A DNA stretch of 44,882 nt, taken from positions 1,056,607-1,101,488 of the forward strand of contig RHPI01001737.1 of NCBI GenBank assembly GCA_009103225.1, in the 5' to 3' direction. The notes beneath the pieces were generated by a model that did no database searches, had not been told where the DNA came from, and was given only the letters and a program-made list of their open reading frames with translations. This DNA is from Chlorokybus atmophyticus (Eukaryota; Streptophyta; Chlorokybophyceae; Chlorokybales; Chlorokybaceae). This document shows, one piece after another, positions 33,139-44,152 of the stretch. The position numbers and the translations under genes are program-made. Within the stretch, counting starts at the first letter, position 1; each line of letters starts with the position of its first letter.

Positions 33139-33734
33139 CCCCCCCTCCTCAAACGCAGTGTCTGCCGCAGCAGCAGCGGCTCACGCATATGCCACCCCCA
33201 CCCGCCCCCACCCACTTGCTTATATATTAATGAAAAACTGTGGCTAAGTACAGGTTTAACGGTGGAGACACCTTTGGCGGGTGGCGCAGGTCACCTGCTC
33301 GACAATAATGAAACGAGCGGAAAGGCAACTGATTGTAGAAATGAGTACAACACAACTACATTGCGTACGTATACACACCTGGCCTGGTGGCTTAGAAACT
33401 TGATCGTTTATAAGCACACACGCACACAATGTAGTCCCTGCTGCTGACACTCGCCTATGCTCAACGCACAAACAAAAGAGACATACACATGGTTTTTTCT
33501 GTGCTTTGGGTATGGAGGTACGTATACGGGATACAACTTGTTTCGGTCACATACACAACACCATGCAATACGTACAGCACTCGCTGCGTTGGCAGCAATG
33601 GTATTGTTAGCTTTCAAGCAGGGCCACAAGTTCTTGTTTCAATCAGACCAGTAATCACTCAACCTGCACAAGTACCGTGTGAACTGTGTGTGAGTACTCA
33701 TACGTACTACCATTACCTACAACACGGACAGACG

Positions 33735-33800
33735 TCAGGTGAGTGCGTGTTTGCCTGCGTGTATGTCGACATACACGCAGGCAAACACGCACTCACCTGA
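33735..33800. repeat. perfect 66-bp palindrome with no spacer
   Basis: The arms 33735-33767 and 33768-33800 are exact reverse complements meeting at GTCGAC. The left arm begins TCAGGTGAGTGCGTG. No spacer and no mismatch were seen. Confidence 0.9.
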
Positions 33801-34586
33801 GTTTGATGTCTTGGCTTGGCTTATCCATGCCCGTGTTCATGCGGTGGCAACACCTTCCGCACGAGTTAGTGCAGGTCACCTGTTAAGTGTAAACACACTA
33901 ACCAAATGAGCGGCTTTGAAATGAGCATAAGGGTTGTGCAAATGCATAGTGTAAACACACAATAGCCTAATGTTGACAAGCCCATGCTACACAACGCAAA
34001 CACACCCGCATGCTGCACATATTACAACGCACATGCACGTGACATCAACGCACACACGCAAGTGTCGTATTAACTTGACCAGCGAAGCAAGGAGTGAGAA
34101 AACAAGTTATCTAACCAGGGCCCTATTCACTGGTTTTAGAATTCAGCTAAATAGCTCTCCACTCTTGAACACAACAAGCATCGAGAACACTATCACTAAT
34201 AGCGCCGCCGCCGCCTCCTCCAACTCCCACGCCGCCGCCCACGCCAGCAACGCCCAACCACACCAGAGTAAAGCTGCTGATATCCAAGCCTTCGATAGGG
34301 CTCGATTTCAACAGCCTGCAACTGATATAGATACCAGTTAGGTGAGGGACTTATGATGTGCCGCTGATAGGCCGACCGGCAGAGACGCTGAGCGTCTCGG
34401 CCACACATACCACATCGTCTCTAGAGACGCTTTGGGTATGGAGGTACGTATACGGGATCAGACTGGTTTTTGAGGGACCCAGCGTGACAATAACGTAACC
34501 TTTGGGCCAGCCTTGATCCCCGCGCGCAAACCACGGCGGGCGACCCTGGTCCGGATCCCAAGCCCCCCCGGCGTTTTTACCCAGGC
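33801..34586. other. no supported gene; short palindromes
   Basis: GAGACGC-TGA-GCGTCTC at 34382-34398 and CGTCTCTAGAGACG at 34416-34429 form two adjacent small hairpins. A 30-base exact repeat of sequence near 33502-33531 follows directly (about 34428-34457). The frame at 34196-34300 is a GCC-rich run without a domain. Confidence 0.5.
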
Positions 34587-34934
34587 TTGCGGAAAATTCC
34601 GTGTGTTAGGGTTAGTACAGTGGTGGGAGTCTGGGCACAGCTTGCATGCCTAGATGGAGGACGTGGTGCAGCGTCTGGAGGGTTTTTATGTGCGGGTCTA
34701 GCACCTGGATGTGAGTACAGTCAAGTACTTGATGAGGAGCTGCATGCGCAGCAGCTAGAGCTTTCGGTGTGGTGCAGCACCTCAAGGAGAGCATGGTGGA
34801 GTGCTTGGGGAAGGCGGGAGCATGGTTGAGGTGTTCGCGAAAGTTCGAGGGAGCGAGGAAAGCTGAAGAAGATCGTGGGAGCTGTCAAATAGAAGGGGGG
34901 TCCGAGGAGCCTGCACAAGCTGCCTGGATGGGAG
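34587..34934 (+). pseudogene. 3' internal end of a plus-strand LTR element
   Basis: Short disrupted frames (MEDVVQRLEGFYVRV, then a stop; and MVQHLKESMVECLGKAGAW in another frame) lie directly before a purine-rich GGATGGGAG and an LTR-like TGTTAACA. By position this would be the 3' part of a non-autonomous or decayed LTR element. No pol motif is visible. Confidence 0.35.
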
Positions 34935-35561
34935 TGTTAACATTTGAAACAGTCTATAATAGTCTAAACCTGCTTAGGATTGGTCTATGACTTGGTTCAA
35001 AAATGTTCAGTCAGCTTGTTGCATTATTGTGCTGTTATCAATTGCATGGTGCTAGTTTCAGTTGGACTTGAGACTAGGCACATGAGTGAGGTCGGACTTG
35101 AGGATAGTATTTACACCTGGTTGGAGCCTAGGCGGCTGGTCTGGCAATACTGACAGTTTGAGCGGTAGGTCTGACAGGTTTAACAATTAGTGTAATGGGT
35201 TTTACAATTGGTCTGACGGGTCTGACAGTCAGAGACGGTTGGTTTGGCGGTTATGACAGTTGTGAACAGTTGGGCGGCGGTTTCAATAGTTGGACGCCCG
35301 AGATATTCGTTAGCCCGTCACTTGGCAGCTGTAAAGTTGCCTGTGCTAGGTATAAAACCCTTGACCGATGCTAATACGTAGTTCCATGTGCTAAACTACT
35401 TGGTCTTGCTGCCCCACACACATGCTTGCTTAAGTTGCTCCAGTCTAGTCTCTGTCGATGTACTAGCTCTACTAGCTAAATTACAACAGATAATTATGAA
35501 GTTACTAAATATGAGCCTGAGTCTAAGCGTGCGAGCCGCTTGAGTCCATAGTAGGGACTTG
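34935..35561 (+). repeat. probable LTR, plus orientation
   Basis: Starts TGTTAACATTTG right after a polypurine-like GGATGGGAG. A TATAAAA box at 35351-35357 sits where an LTR promoter would. The 3' limit abuts or slightly overlaps the copia LTR that starts at 35562 (possibly ending at TTGACA, 35569). No second copy was found in the window. Confidence 0.45.
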
Positions 35562-35954
35562 TGTTGACATACACGCGCTGACAAGCACATGCACGTGGGT
35601 CACATGCTACATCACAACACTGCAGTTTGTATTAGTGGACAAGTCCGCGGGGTCTTATACCTGCCAGCTTCTGCACCAAATACACACACTGCTGGTCCAG
35701 AAGCCACACCGTACGATCCACTCAACTAAACCTGAGATTGGCTACGTGGTGCAACTTTGAGCACCACGTAGCTAATTTCAAGTTCTACCTAACAAGCTAC
35801 GCCATATGTTTTGGCTCTGTATCCACCAAGATCTAACGGTTCTTGTAAACCCTTGCTCTGCAGTCTGCTCGAACTCAGTCCGGAGAGATCGAGATCCTCT
35901 CCGTGTATTTCTATGCAGAGGGCAAGCTGACGGGATGTAGGAATACCTTTAACA
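35562..35954 (-). repeat. 3' LTR of copia element 1
   Basis: In + coordinates it begins TGTTGACA and ends TTTAACA. On the minus strand it is preceded by the polypurine-like CGTGGGAG. It is homologous to the LTR at 43688-44110: both share the TGTAGGAATAC-type inner end, an ACAAGT.GTCCGC..G.TCTTATACC core and similar length. The two are clearly diverged from each other. Confidence 0.6.
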
Positions 35955-37391
35955 CTCCCACGTGGGCAGCTTGGCCTTCACCACTGACTCCTTTATCACT
36001 CACGCATGGTGAATTCCCATGCGCTCCTTGTTTCTGTTCTTAGCGACCTTCTTCTTCTCGTGCGCGACCATCGAAGCTCGGCCCTTGAGCTCTTCTAGCT
36101 CTAGCTCCTCTATGCTTCCCATCAACGCTTGAAACTTGTTTGCCTTGAAGTTCTTGTTGTCGTTATTCGCAAGCTTCACCTCCAGCTTGCCTTTTTTCGC
36201 ATGTACTTGCTGCACATGCTCGTTGCCGCTTTCTCTCGCTGCACCTGTCTTCTTTTTACATGACCTTTGCCTTCAGTGACAACCTTATTTTTGTCCTTCA
36301 TCACCTTCGGCACCTTGCTCTCAAGCACTTGCTTGTAGCTCCTTGCAGCTCCCACGGGCTTTGAGCTCGCCTTCGCATCAACCTTGTGTGCCTTCTTGTT
36401 GCTTCAACCTTGTATGTTCTTGAATGCTTCTTTCTCAACCAATCTTGCCATTGCAGAAACCACCTTGTGCTCCATGTCCTCCTCCACGTAGTAAAGCCTT
36501 CCATTGTCAATGCCGATCAGATGTGTAACACCCCCAAGCACTATCTTAGCCTTGTACATGTTAAACACAGCACTCGCACCAACCCTCGTGGCTATATGCA
36601 ATGAGAATAGATTTGTAGATGCACCTGGCACATGCAGTACATGTCTCTGCACAACCTTTCTCACTTCACTCACAACCTTACACCTAAGGTTGTCGTCCCC
36701 CTTTGCAATTGCTTGCAACATCGTCTTGTTGCCAAAGTCCACCGTGACAGGCTTTGTCGGAGGAGTGTAGTTGACGAGCTTGCTCCTGTCGCTTGTAAGA
36801 TGCTTTGAAACTCCCAAATCCAGCACCCACCGAGGATACTCTGCTCCTTCTTCCATTGCATGAAATGCAACCGCTCTCCCTCTCTGTTCTTCACTTGCCT
36901 TCTTCAACTTGGGACACTTGTACTTGAAGTGACGCTCCCCGCAGAGCCAACACTCTCTGTTGCCTTAAGCGTCCTTCTTCACACCCTTTGAAGTAGCAAA
37001 CGCCACACCTCCGGGTGATGCTCCATTCTGCACTTCATCATCCTTCTTCAACCGTTGCTCATCTTACAGAAGCCTTGGTGTCACCCCGTCCAGCGACAAC
37101 TCTTCCATCGTCGACTCAAAACTGGTGACAACCACTCGATATTCCGTGGGCAACCCTGAGACCAAAGCCCACACCACCTCAACTTCCTTGAGCTCATGGC
37201 CAACGCCCAACAAGTCTTTCCATAACGTTCGCCCGCACTTCAAACTTTTTAATTGGCTCCCCGCTCAGCTTTTGCAACGAGTTGAGTTCTTGTCTTGTAG
37301 CTGTAGCCTTCTTGCCATGTTGCGCGCCTTCAAGTGGCTCTCCAACTTCAACCACACCTCATTCTCGTGCATGTGCTGGACTATTGATTAA
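35955..37391 (-). mobile_element. copia element 1, internally deleted (Gag-protease only)
   Basis: Minus-strand order: a Gag-like (UBN2-type) stretch with WALVSGLPTEYRVVVTSFES near 37160-37105; a shortened zinc knuckle CWLCGERHFKYKC (one residue fewer than CX2CX4HX4C); a protease site WVLDLGVSKHLT, where the family norm is D-S-G and here it is D-L-G; a pre-integrase-like segment (NGRLYYVEEDMEH); then a Lys-rich frame ending KNRNKERMGIHHA at 36000 before the LTR. Integrase, RT and RNase H are missing and several stops interrupt Gag. It is a non-autonomous, decayed Ty1/copia copy. The 5' LTR was not found. Confidence 0.7.
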
Positions 37392-38896
37392 ATTCAACTA
37401 GTTGGTTCACATGTCGTTGTTGTTGCTGCTACATCCGCCGCCGCAGCTGCTATGGCTGCGGCTGTGGCTGCGGTTGTAGCAGCTGCTGCGGATGTTGTTG
37501 CTTGCTATTGTCAAGCTACAGCAGCAATCACGAGCACCACCTACAGTCACCAGCACAACCGACACCACCACCACAACATCAATGTCATTGCCAACAAGTG
37601 GTGACGAGAATGCCCACTGTGTAGACAACTGCAGCACCGGCAGCAGAACAGGGCCGCTGCAACCACAGCAGCTGCTGTTACTTGAATGCTACAAAATACA
37701 GAAACCTATTACTCGAATGCTACAAACTACGGAAATCTGCACGCAGTAAGCCACACACAGTGCAGCGAACAATCAACGCCGTTTGCTGAATGTGGTAAGT
37801 TGGCCTCCAGCACCGCCGCCTTAAGCTCCAGTAGCTTGCAACGCAAAGCCGCAAGCAGTGCCTTGGTGCGACCTCAGTTGCAAATTAGGGTTTTAGCACG
37901 AGACAAGTACAGCCGTCACACGGAATATTTTCCGCGGACCAGCCCTGGTCCGCACGTACGGACCAGGGCCAAAACGCCCGGGCGGCTTGGGGTCCGGACC
38001 AGGGTCGCCTGCCTTGGTCTGCACACGGGGACCAGGGCTGGTCCAAACAGTACGTAATTGTCACGGTCCCCCAAAAAAACGGGCCAGCCCTGGTTGCTGT
38101 TATCATGACCAGCGCAATGGGACCAATGCTGGTCTGCCATGCGTGTTGCTGCATGCACCAAGGATGGTCCGCTCTTGGCACAGTTCTGTCAAAAGCATCA
38201 CCACTACTGGTCCCGAGTAGCAGGACCATCCTTGGTTCGCATTGTGGGACCATGCATGGTCTACTTGTATCTTAATGTCTAGCCCAGATGGTCTGCAAGG
38301 ATGGTCCCGACTAGTGGGACCAACCATGGCTCTGCTGGCGGGACCATGCCTGGTCCACACCCAACCATTTCTTTGTACCAGCCGAATCTCACTGCATTGG
38401 TCCATGCTTGCATCCAGGGACCAGCATTGGTGCACGACACCCGCTGACATCCTGCACCAATGCTGGTCTATGACCCATGCACCAGCAATTCACGGTAACC
38501 CATTCTATTATATAGTGCGTGTCTGGCAATCAGCGAGACCTGCAAAGTGTCAAACATCTATGCTAACTACAGCAGTGTTCTCATAGCTACTAAGATCACC
38601 AGCGCTCATAGCCTGCCTATGATGAGACTGAGCGCATGCTGCGCACACCACGTGATCTCGGCACTGCACGCACACGTTCCTTCTGTTCCATACTCTGTTG
38701 CATACTTGCAAATGTAGACGGCCTTTCAGATGAACGATTGCACGCCGCGTGCGCCAACAACAGATTGTCGTAGACACTGCGCACACTGCATATGAGCAAC
38801 ACCGCAACTGTAGAACACAATGTACATTTATTAAAGAATAGACACGTAACAGTAGCAACATGCAACAGTTGCAACTTTGCACATCTCTGATACCTA
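37392..38896. other. no supported gene; triplet-rich and palindromic-motif DNA
   Basis: 37412-37500 is GCT/GTT triplet-rich and forms an imperfect hairpin (ACATCCGC... at 37431 against ...GCGGATGT ending 37495). 37930-38480 is the GACCA/TGGTC motif array listed separately. 38500-38896 contains the downstream flank of the 494-aa gene. Confidence 0.5.
37930..38480. repeat. array of palindromic GACCA-N4-TGGTC motifs
   Basis: At least five copies with perfect arms (37937-37950, 38030-38043, 38121-38134, 38248-38261, 38342-38355), plus near copies around 38222, 38318, 38419 and 38456. The four-base centre varies (GCCC, GGGC, ATGC, ATGC, ATGC). Spacing is irregular, so this is not a simple tandem satellite. 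Confidence 0.8.
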
Positions 38897-41502
38897 TCAT
38901 CTGGAGGATGCCGTCCTGCTTGGCTCCCATCGCCCCATGAAGCGGAACCTCTTGGGCTCAGGCGTTTCACTTTCATCCGGCATGCCTGCATGCACAATGA
39001 GTGGCGAATGTGTACAATCACATACACAGATTCCAGACTGCTCGTACATGGCGCTATTAGCTTACAGCTTACCAGCTTACGAGCATACCCTATAGACTGC
39101 ATTGTGACACTGTGCATTGGTCACAGCTACCAAGCCTATGAGCGGTCTATAAGCTCAAAACATACCTGGCCGTTTCCTCGTGTTTATCCAGCCCAGCTGA
39201 CCACCCTGCGTTGGGTCTTCGCCCAGCCACTTCTTCTTCATTGCAAACTGCACAACCGCTTGCATGATACGCTGTGTTGGAATGCTGTCCATCCGGGCCT
39301 GGTCTCGAAAGGGAAGAGGTGCCACGCTCTCCATCAGCGCCACCTGCTTCTTCCGCCAGAATTCCCATTGCCGGCCAACCTGCGCCCTAGTAGGTGTTTG
39401 CTCAGTGCCACAGCACACAGCCGCCAGCATCTCCAGCTTCTCATCATCCACTGAAACCTCGTGGTCCTGCATGGGCACATCATCAGCACAACCAGAAAGC
39501 ACTTGAAACAAGAAATTGCGCGCACATAGCTGACAAACCTGATCATCTTGCTGCGCATTGGTGTTCAGTTCTTCAAGTACTCTCGCCTGGCATTCCCCCA
39601 TCCGGACGTGCCTATTGAAGCTGCATTCACCGTTTTCACAGACGCAGGTGCCCATCTGGCTCATGAACATAAGTGGCCACTCAACCGTCACGCTCTGCAC
39701 TCCATCAGTTGTCAGTGTCATAGGCGGTTCACATGTGCACACTTTAGCCAACTACACGCGACGCACGTCTCGCACTTGATGACATGCAGTGACAAAAGCA
39801 TAGACTGTGCGTGACTGACAATCACCAACTTACCTCTAGCTCGGCGCGTGTGTAATGATCCGGTGTCTTGCCATGCATGAGCCTTTGCGACCTGATAGGT
39901 ATGAACGGCCGCACGCTGTCGTCCTCCACGCAAAACACTGGCAGCCAATTAATGATCTGCACGCTGTATGTGCGGCAGGGCTCATCCACCTCGGCAATCT
40001 CAAGGATGGTGGCAATGGCCACGGGCACACATGGGTCTTCACGACTTGAGGATTGCATATCGACGTCAAAGACTTTGTCTCGGTCGTAATCGTCTGCATG
40101 TCTGCACCTCATGAACAGGCATCGTGTTAGATAACACAACACAACAGCTGTACATTCAGCTTGCTTCACTTCTAGTGGAGTTGTCACAGTTCAGGGTTGC
40201 AATCATACATGCGCGCACACAGTCCTTACCTGAATTTGAGCCAAGTAGCCCGCAGCACGTCATCTGGAAGGGGCCCGTCGCTCAAGGGGCACCACAGAAC
40301 GACTGTCTGCGAAGGGCTGTAATCGTCAGGGCTGAAAACTCTGCCCCACCCTACAGACCGGCGACGAGCAGCTGTGCCGTGTTTGGCAGTTCGCTCTGCT
40401 TCTCGAGCATGCGCACGGAGCTGGACCCGCTGCTCCCTGGACTGTCCTTGGCGTTCACCTCGTTCTTCTTTAACGCCCCTCCGATAAGTCCATTGGCGTT
40501 GTATGAAATATGCCCGGATGTGCTCTGCCAAGCAAAAGTTATAAGGATGTCCACATGTCCAAAAAGCTGCTTTGGTCTCATAAGGTGGCACCGTCCAAGA
40601 CACTCTACGACTTATGCATTTCCATAGCTGAGACCGTAGGACTCATAGGCACTGTCCAGTGTCTACGACTTATGCACTCCATTGCTGTGACCTAAAGACT
40701 CATAGGCACTGTCCAGTGTCTGCTTATGCAATCCATTGCTTCTAGATGCTCATAGGCACTGTTGTCAGCGTCTACGACGTATGCGTTCCATTGCTGAGAC
40801 CTAAGGACTCATAGGCACTGTCCAGTGTCTACGACTTATGCCATCCATTGCTGAGACCTAAGGACTCATAGGCACTGTCCAGTGTTCCAGCTTGACAAAC
40901 AGTAACCGACCAACAGTGGCACCACTAACCAGTAGTAAAAACAGCTGGATATACATGAAGACTAGCTGAATTCAGCTGAACAGCAAGCCATCAAGTAACG
41001 CGACAACTTGGCAAGTAGCGTGATATCAACTGACTTGCAACAGTGGCAACACTGACCAGCAGCAACAACAGCTTGAGGGCTAGCAAAGCTTGCTATATGC
41101 ATGAATACGGGCTAGTTTCACCTGAACAGTTACCGATCTACACACAAGGCATTCAGAGCAAACCTTCACAGAAAACAACTGACCTCTGGACATGCGGAGC
41201 TCTATGCCTTCCCCAAACACTAGAGGCTCCAGCTCCGGCTCTAACTCCTCACAGAACCTCTCCAGCTTGGCAATGCTGGCCTGCGCTGCATGATCCTTGC
41301 TCCGCTTGTCGAAATTCACCTCCTTCCAACCTGGACCAGGGATTTGCTCCCACTGTTTGAGCTTGTTGGTGAACTTGTCCATGTTTCGCACATGGGTGGG
41401 GTGCACAGAGGAAAAGTTGTCCCTCAGGAACCTGTCCCCAGTTTTCTGGCCGTTGTTGCCACAGTTGAACACTTGGCTGGCAGAAGGCACTGCGGTCACC
41501 AT
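38897..41502 (-). CDS. unidentified 494-aa protein, six exons
   Basis: Exons by consensus splice sites and phase, in transcription order: 41502-41184, 40524-40230, 40101-39834, 39751-39539, 39466-39166 and 38985-38897. The total is 1485 bases, 494 residues plus stop, with every junction in phase. Visible features: an N-terminal part with WEQIPGPGWKEVNF and an acidic helix-like EELEPELEPLVFG; a basic Arg/Glu-rich stretch in exon 2 followed by WGRVFSPDDYSPSQTVVLW; VAIATILEIAEVDEPC in exon 3; a Cys-bearing exon 4 (CTCEPP, CVCENGECSF); and a C-terminal basic segment (FAMKKKWLG, EPKRFRFMGRW). No signal peptide or membrane segment is seen. The family is not recognised. It is divergent from the SET gene, start codons 457 bases apart. 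Intron 1 holds a 57-bp tandem repeat. Confidence 0.7.
40583..40888. repeat. ~57-bp tandem repeat, about 5 copies
   Basis: CTCATAGGCACTGTCCAGTG recurs with starts near 40642, 40699, 40750, 40808 and 40865 (steps 57, 51, 58, 57), after a diverged first unit from about 40583. It lies within intron 1 of the 494-aa gene. Confidence 0.9.
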
Positions 41503-41958
41503 TGTTACACTATGCACAAAGCACCTAAGCTTCCAGGTGACAAAAGGCTCACACAGCAGTCTATAGCACGAGAGTCTACAGCACGCGACTTATTGCAGCT
41601 GCGATAACCAGTGCCGAAGTCATACTGCGCACAACGCACAACACATGCGCACAACGCACGCGCGAGCGAACAAAACTTCCAAATGACGGAACCTGACAAC
41701 AAACACTTCCAAATGAATCAACTTCCAGTGCCTGTGACCTAGGGTTCGTCGGAGCGGCCTATGCGGTCGCCTGTGACCTAGGGTTCGTCGGAGCGGCCTA
41801 TGCGGTCGCCTGTCACGCCGCCGGCAGCCTGATGTTTGGTGTGCCTAAGGTAGTTCTGGCGGTGCTGGCAGAGGTGTGGTAGCGGAGTGCTGGCTTGTGT
41901 TGCACAAGAGTGTTATCCAGTGCAAGTTGTTGCAGAGATCAGCAAGCTGAGAAACACC
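41503..41958. promoter_or_regulatory. divergent intergenic region with 39-bp duplication
   Basis: The only non-coding space between two head-to-head genes, so it probably holds both promoters. It contains two copies of a 39-bp unit beginning CCTGTGACCTAGGGTTCGTC (41731-41769 and 41770-41808), followed by a partial third (CCTGTCAC). No clear TATA box on either strand. Confidence 0.5.
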
Positions 41959-43693
41959 ATGGATGATGACATCCCTACCGTGTCGGCGGCATCGTCGACT
42001 TCAGAGGAGACTCGGAGGCAGCCTTCACACCAGCGGACTTTCTATTGGCACTGTCCCTACTGCAGAACAAATGTGAAGGCGGGCCATTTAAAGTCCAACG
42101 GGCTTCCAGAAACCACACACACCAAGACTGCAAAGATCGCGCAGCACCTGCACATCAGATATTGCAGGTACATGCGCAGACGAACCAACCAGGGCGGCAG
42201 GGAGACAGCAGATGAGCTGAAGGGACGGATGGGGGATTCTCTCTCCAAAGCAGTACGGGTGCGTGTGATGTTGTGAAAGTGCGTTTGTAGACTTGTAGAC
42301 TCATAGACGTTGTATGCATGCTAGTGAACTGATATCTGGGCAAAAGACTATGCAACAAAATTGACTTACGTGAAGCATATGTTGGCGTGCAGGCCCTGAA
42401 TCATCCCAAACAAAGCAGAGTTTCCGTCGACAACGTGCGGAGAGTCACCGAGGAGTATCTGCGAAAGCATCACACTGGAGCCTTTGCATTTGTAAGCACA
42501 TGCAGCATGCAACTGTTAGCGAAAAAAATGCCATTACAACGCCTTGGTTGCTAACCTTGTCGCTTGTTACACAGAACAAGAAATTCTGGGATGACGCTGA
42601 GCACGATTACAACAACATCCCCCTCTACCCGAAGGAGCAAACCACACCAAAGCGGACAAAGCGGCAGCGGCAGCAAGGTTCAGGTGTTGCCGCTGCAGGT
42701 TCAGCGGCAGAAGCGTCAACAGCGGAGGAAACCGAGTTCGACTTCGCTGCGACAGAGACGAGGGAGCCAGAGGAGCTTGAGGAACAACTTGAGGATGTGA
42801 TGCAGGAGGGGTCGGAGGAGTCAGCGCAGAAGGCTACGGAGGAGGTGTTGGAATTGGAGCAGTCTGAGGAGGAAGAGGTGGTGCCACCTGCAAAGAAACC
42901 GAGGCATGCCAGCTGGCGAGGCATGAAAATAGGAACGTCATCGGCAGCCGGCTCTCCCAAAACTCCCCAAACACCTGTGAGTATCCATGCGAATACTCAT
43001 AGACTGCTCTGATCAGGACATGTGCGCATTGTCTTATGTCATAGGCCGAGACAGTCTGTGAGTCAATAAATGTATATGATATCCTTACCATTGTCTTACA
43101 CACAGGGTGGCAGGGTGAACCAACCTGTAGCCGATGCCCCACAGGCTACTAAGCCAAGGCAACACCGATCAGCGCAGGCCCGTGAACTGGCTGTGACCAA
43201 TGCTGCAGCCGAGGTCAATCGATTCACCAAGACTTGGATGGACGCTGTGGAGTTGCCACCGCCATCAGAAGAACATCTGCGGGTGCGTCTTTGTTCGCAT
43301 GGTATCATGCATGCTGATCACATGCCATAGGCGCCATGCTGCATGCACTGCTTAGTTGCAGCCTATGACAATTCACACCAACTTACCGTCACTTGTTGTT
43401 TGCAGAGTGACAGAGAGCTTCCCAACCGCAAGCGCATACATAGAGCGACCGGTGACCCATGGCAGCTGTGGACGAATGGTCCAATTCCCATAGGCGAACT
43501 CTTCCATTTTGCTGGCAAAGAGTTCGTCATCAAGCCTTCCAATATCCCTGGCGCAGGGCTCGGCTTGTTCACCTGCCAGCCTATTAAGAAGGGTGACCGC
43601 ATCATGGTCTTTGACGGCAAGTGGTACTCCTACCGGGAGATGCAGAAGACATTCCCTCAGAAGGAGCACCTGCACCACCAGCGATACTGTTGA
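41959..43693 (+). CDS. zinc-finger/SET protein gene, truncated by a copia insertion
   Basis: Exons 41959-42258, 42393-42491, 42575-42976, 43106-43282 and 43406-43693, all with GT-AG introns and all in phase 0, give 421 residues. Residues 32-69 form a Cys/His cluster (CPYC ... HLHIRYC), like a BED- or C2H2-type finger. Residues 133-270 are low-complexity, strongly acidic, with basic PKRTKRQRQ and PPAKKPRH patches that could direct nuclear import. Residues 367-400 (VIKPSNIPGAGLGLFTCQPI, KKGDRIMVFDGKWY) match the start of a SET lysine-methyltransferase domain. The catalytic C-terminal SET half is missing. After the codon at 43685-43687 the sequence becomes a copia LTR, whose TGTTGA supplies the last Cys and the stop. 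I chose the ATG at 41959 because it is followed by protein-like sequence; an upstream in-frame start near 41887 is possible. SET proteins methylate lysines, often on histones. This allele should be inactive for that. Confidence 0.75.
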
Positions 43694-44110
43694 AGGACTA
43701 GCATGCACATGTAGTTGAGGCAAGCATAGACACACACGGACAGAGCTACCGCCACCAGAGCATACACAGGTCACATCACATCATCTATTACAAGTTGTCC
43801 GCTGGTTCTTATACCAGCCAGTTACACACACGTCTACGTTTACAAGCACTGCGTAAGCTATACTCAGCCTTTTGACACGCTTTAAGCTGTGTTGTCTTTC
43901 TTACAACCAGAGCTTTCCAACAAGCTCTTACACGCCTAATATGAGTAAGTGTACGCGGAGATACGAAGCAGTTAGTAAGGCTCCAGTCTGGAGTCCGGAG
44001 TCTGGTCCGACGATGCCATCTTGCTAAGTCCGGACCTAGTGCTCGTCCTTACAACCTTCTACTCCTGTGCGGAGGGTCGATGCTGATCGTATGTAGGAAT
44101 ACTCTCAACA
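43688..44110 (-). repeat. 3' LTR of copia element 2
   Basis: 423 bp, beginning TGTTGA and ending TCAACA in + coordinates, a perfect 6-bp terminal inverted repeat. On the minus strand it is preceded by the polypurine-like CGCGTGGGAG. GATAC (43683-43687) is the candidate target-site duplication, whose partner would lie beyond the window. Confidence 0.8.
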
Positions 44111-44152
44111 CTCCCACGCGAGCAGCTTGACCTCCAACGCTTGCTCCTGTAG

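Noticed and set aside
33024-33447. ORFs spanning the N gap
   Set aside because: The gap length is unknown, so the frames across it have no meaning.
40583-40888. CRISPR-like array
   Set aside because: The units are contiguous tandem copies without unique spacers, in an intron of a eukaryotic gene.
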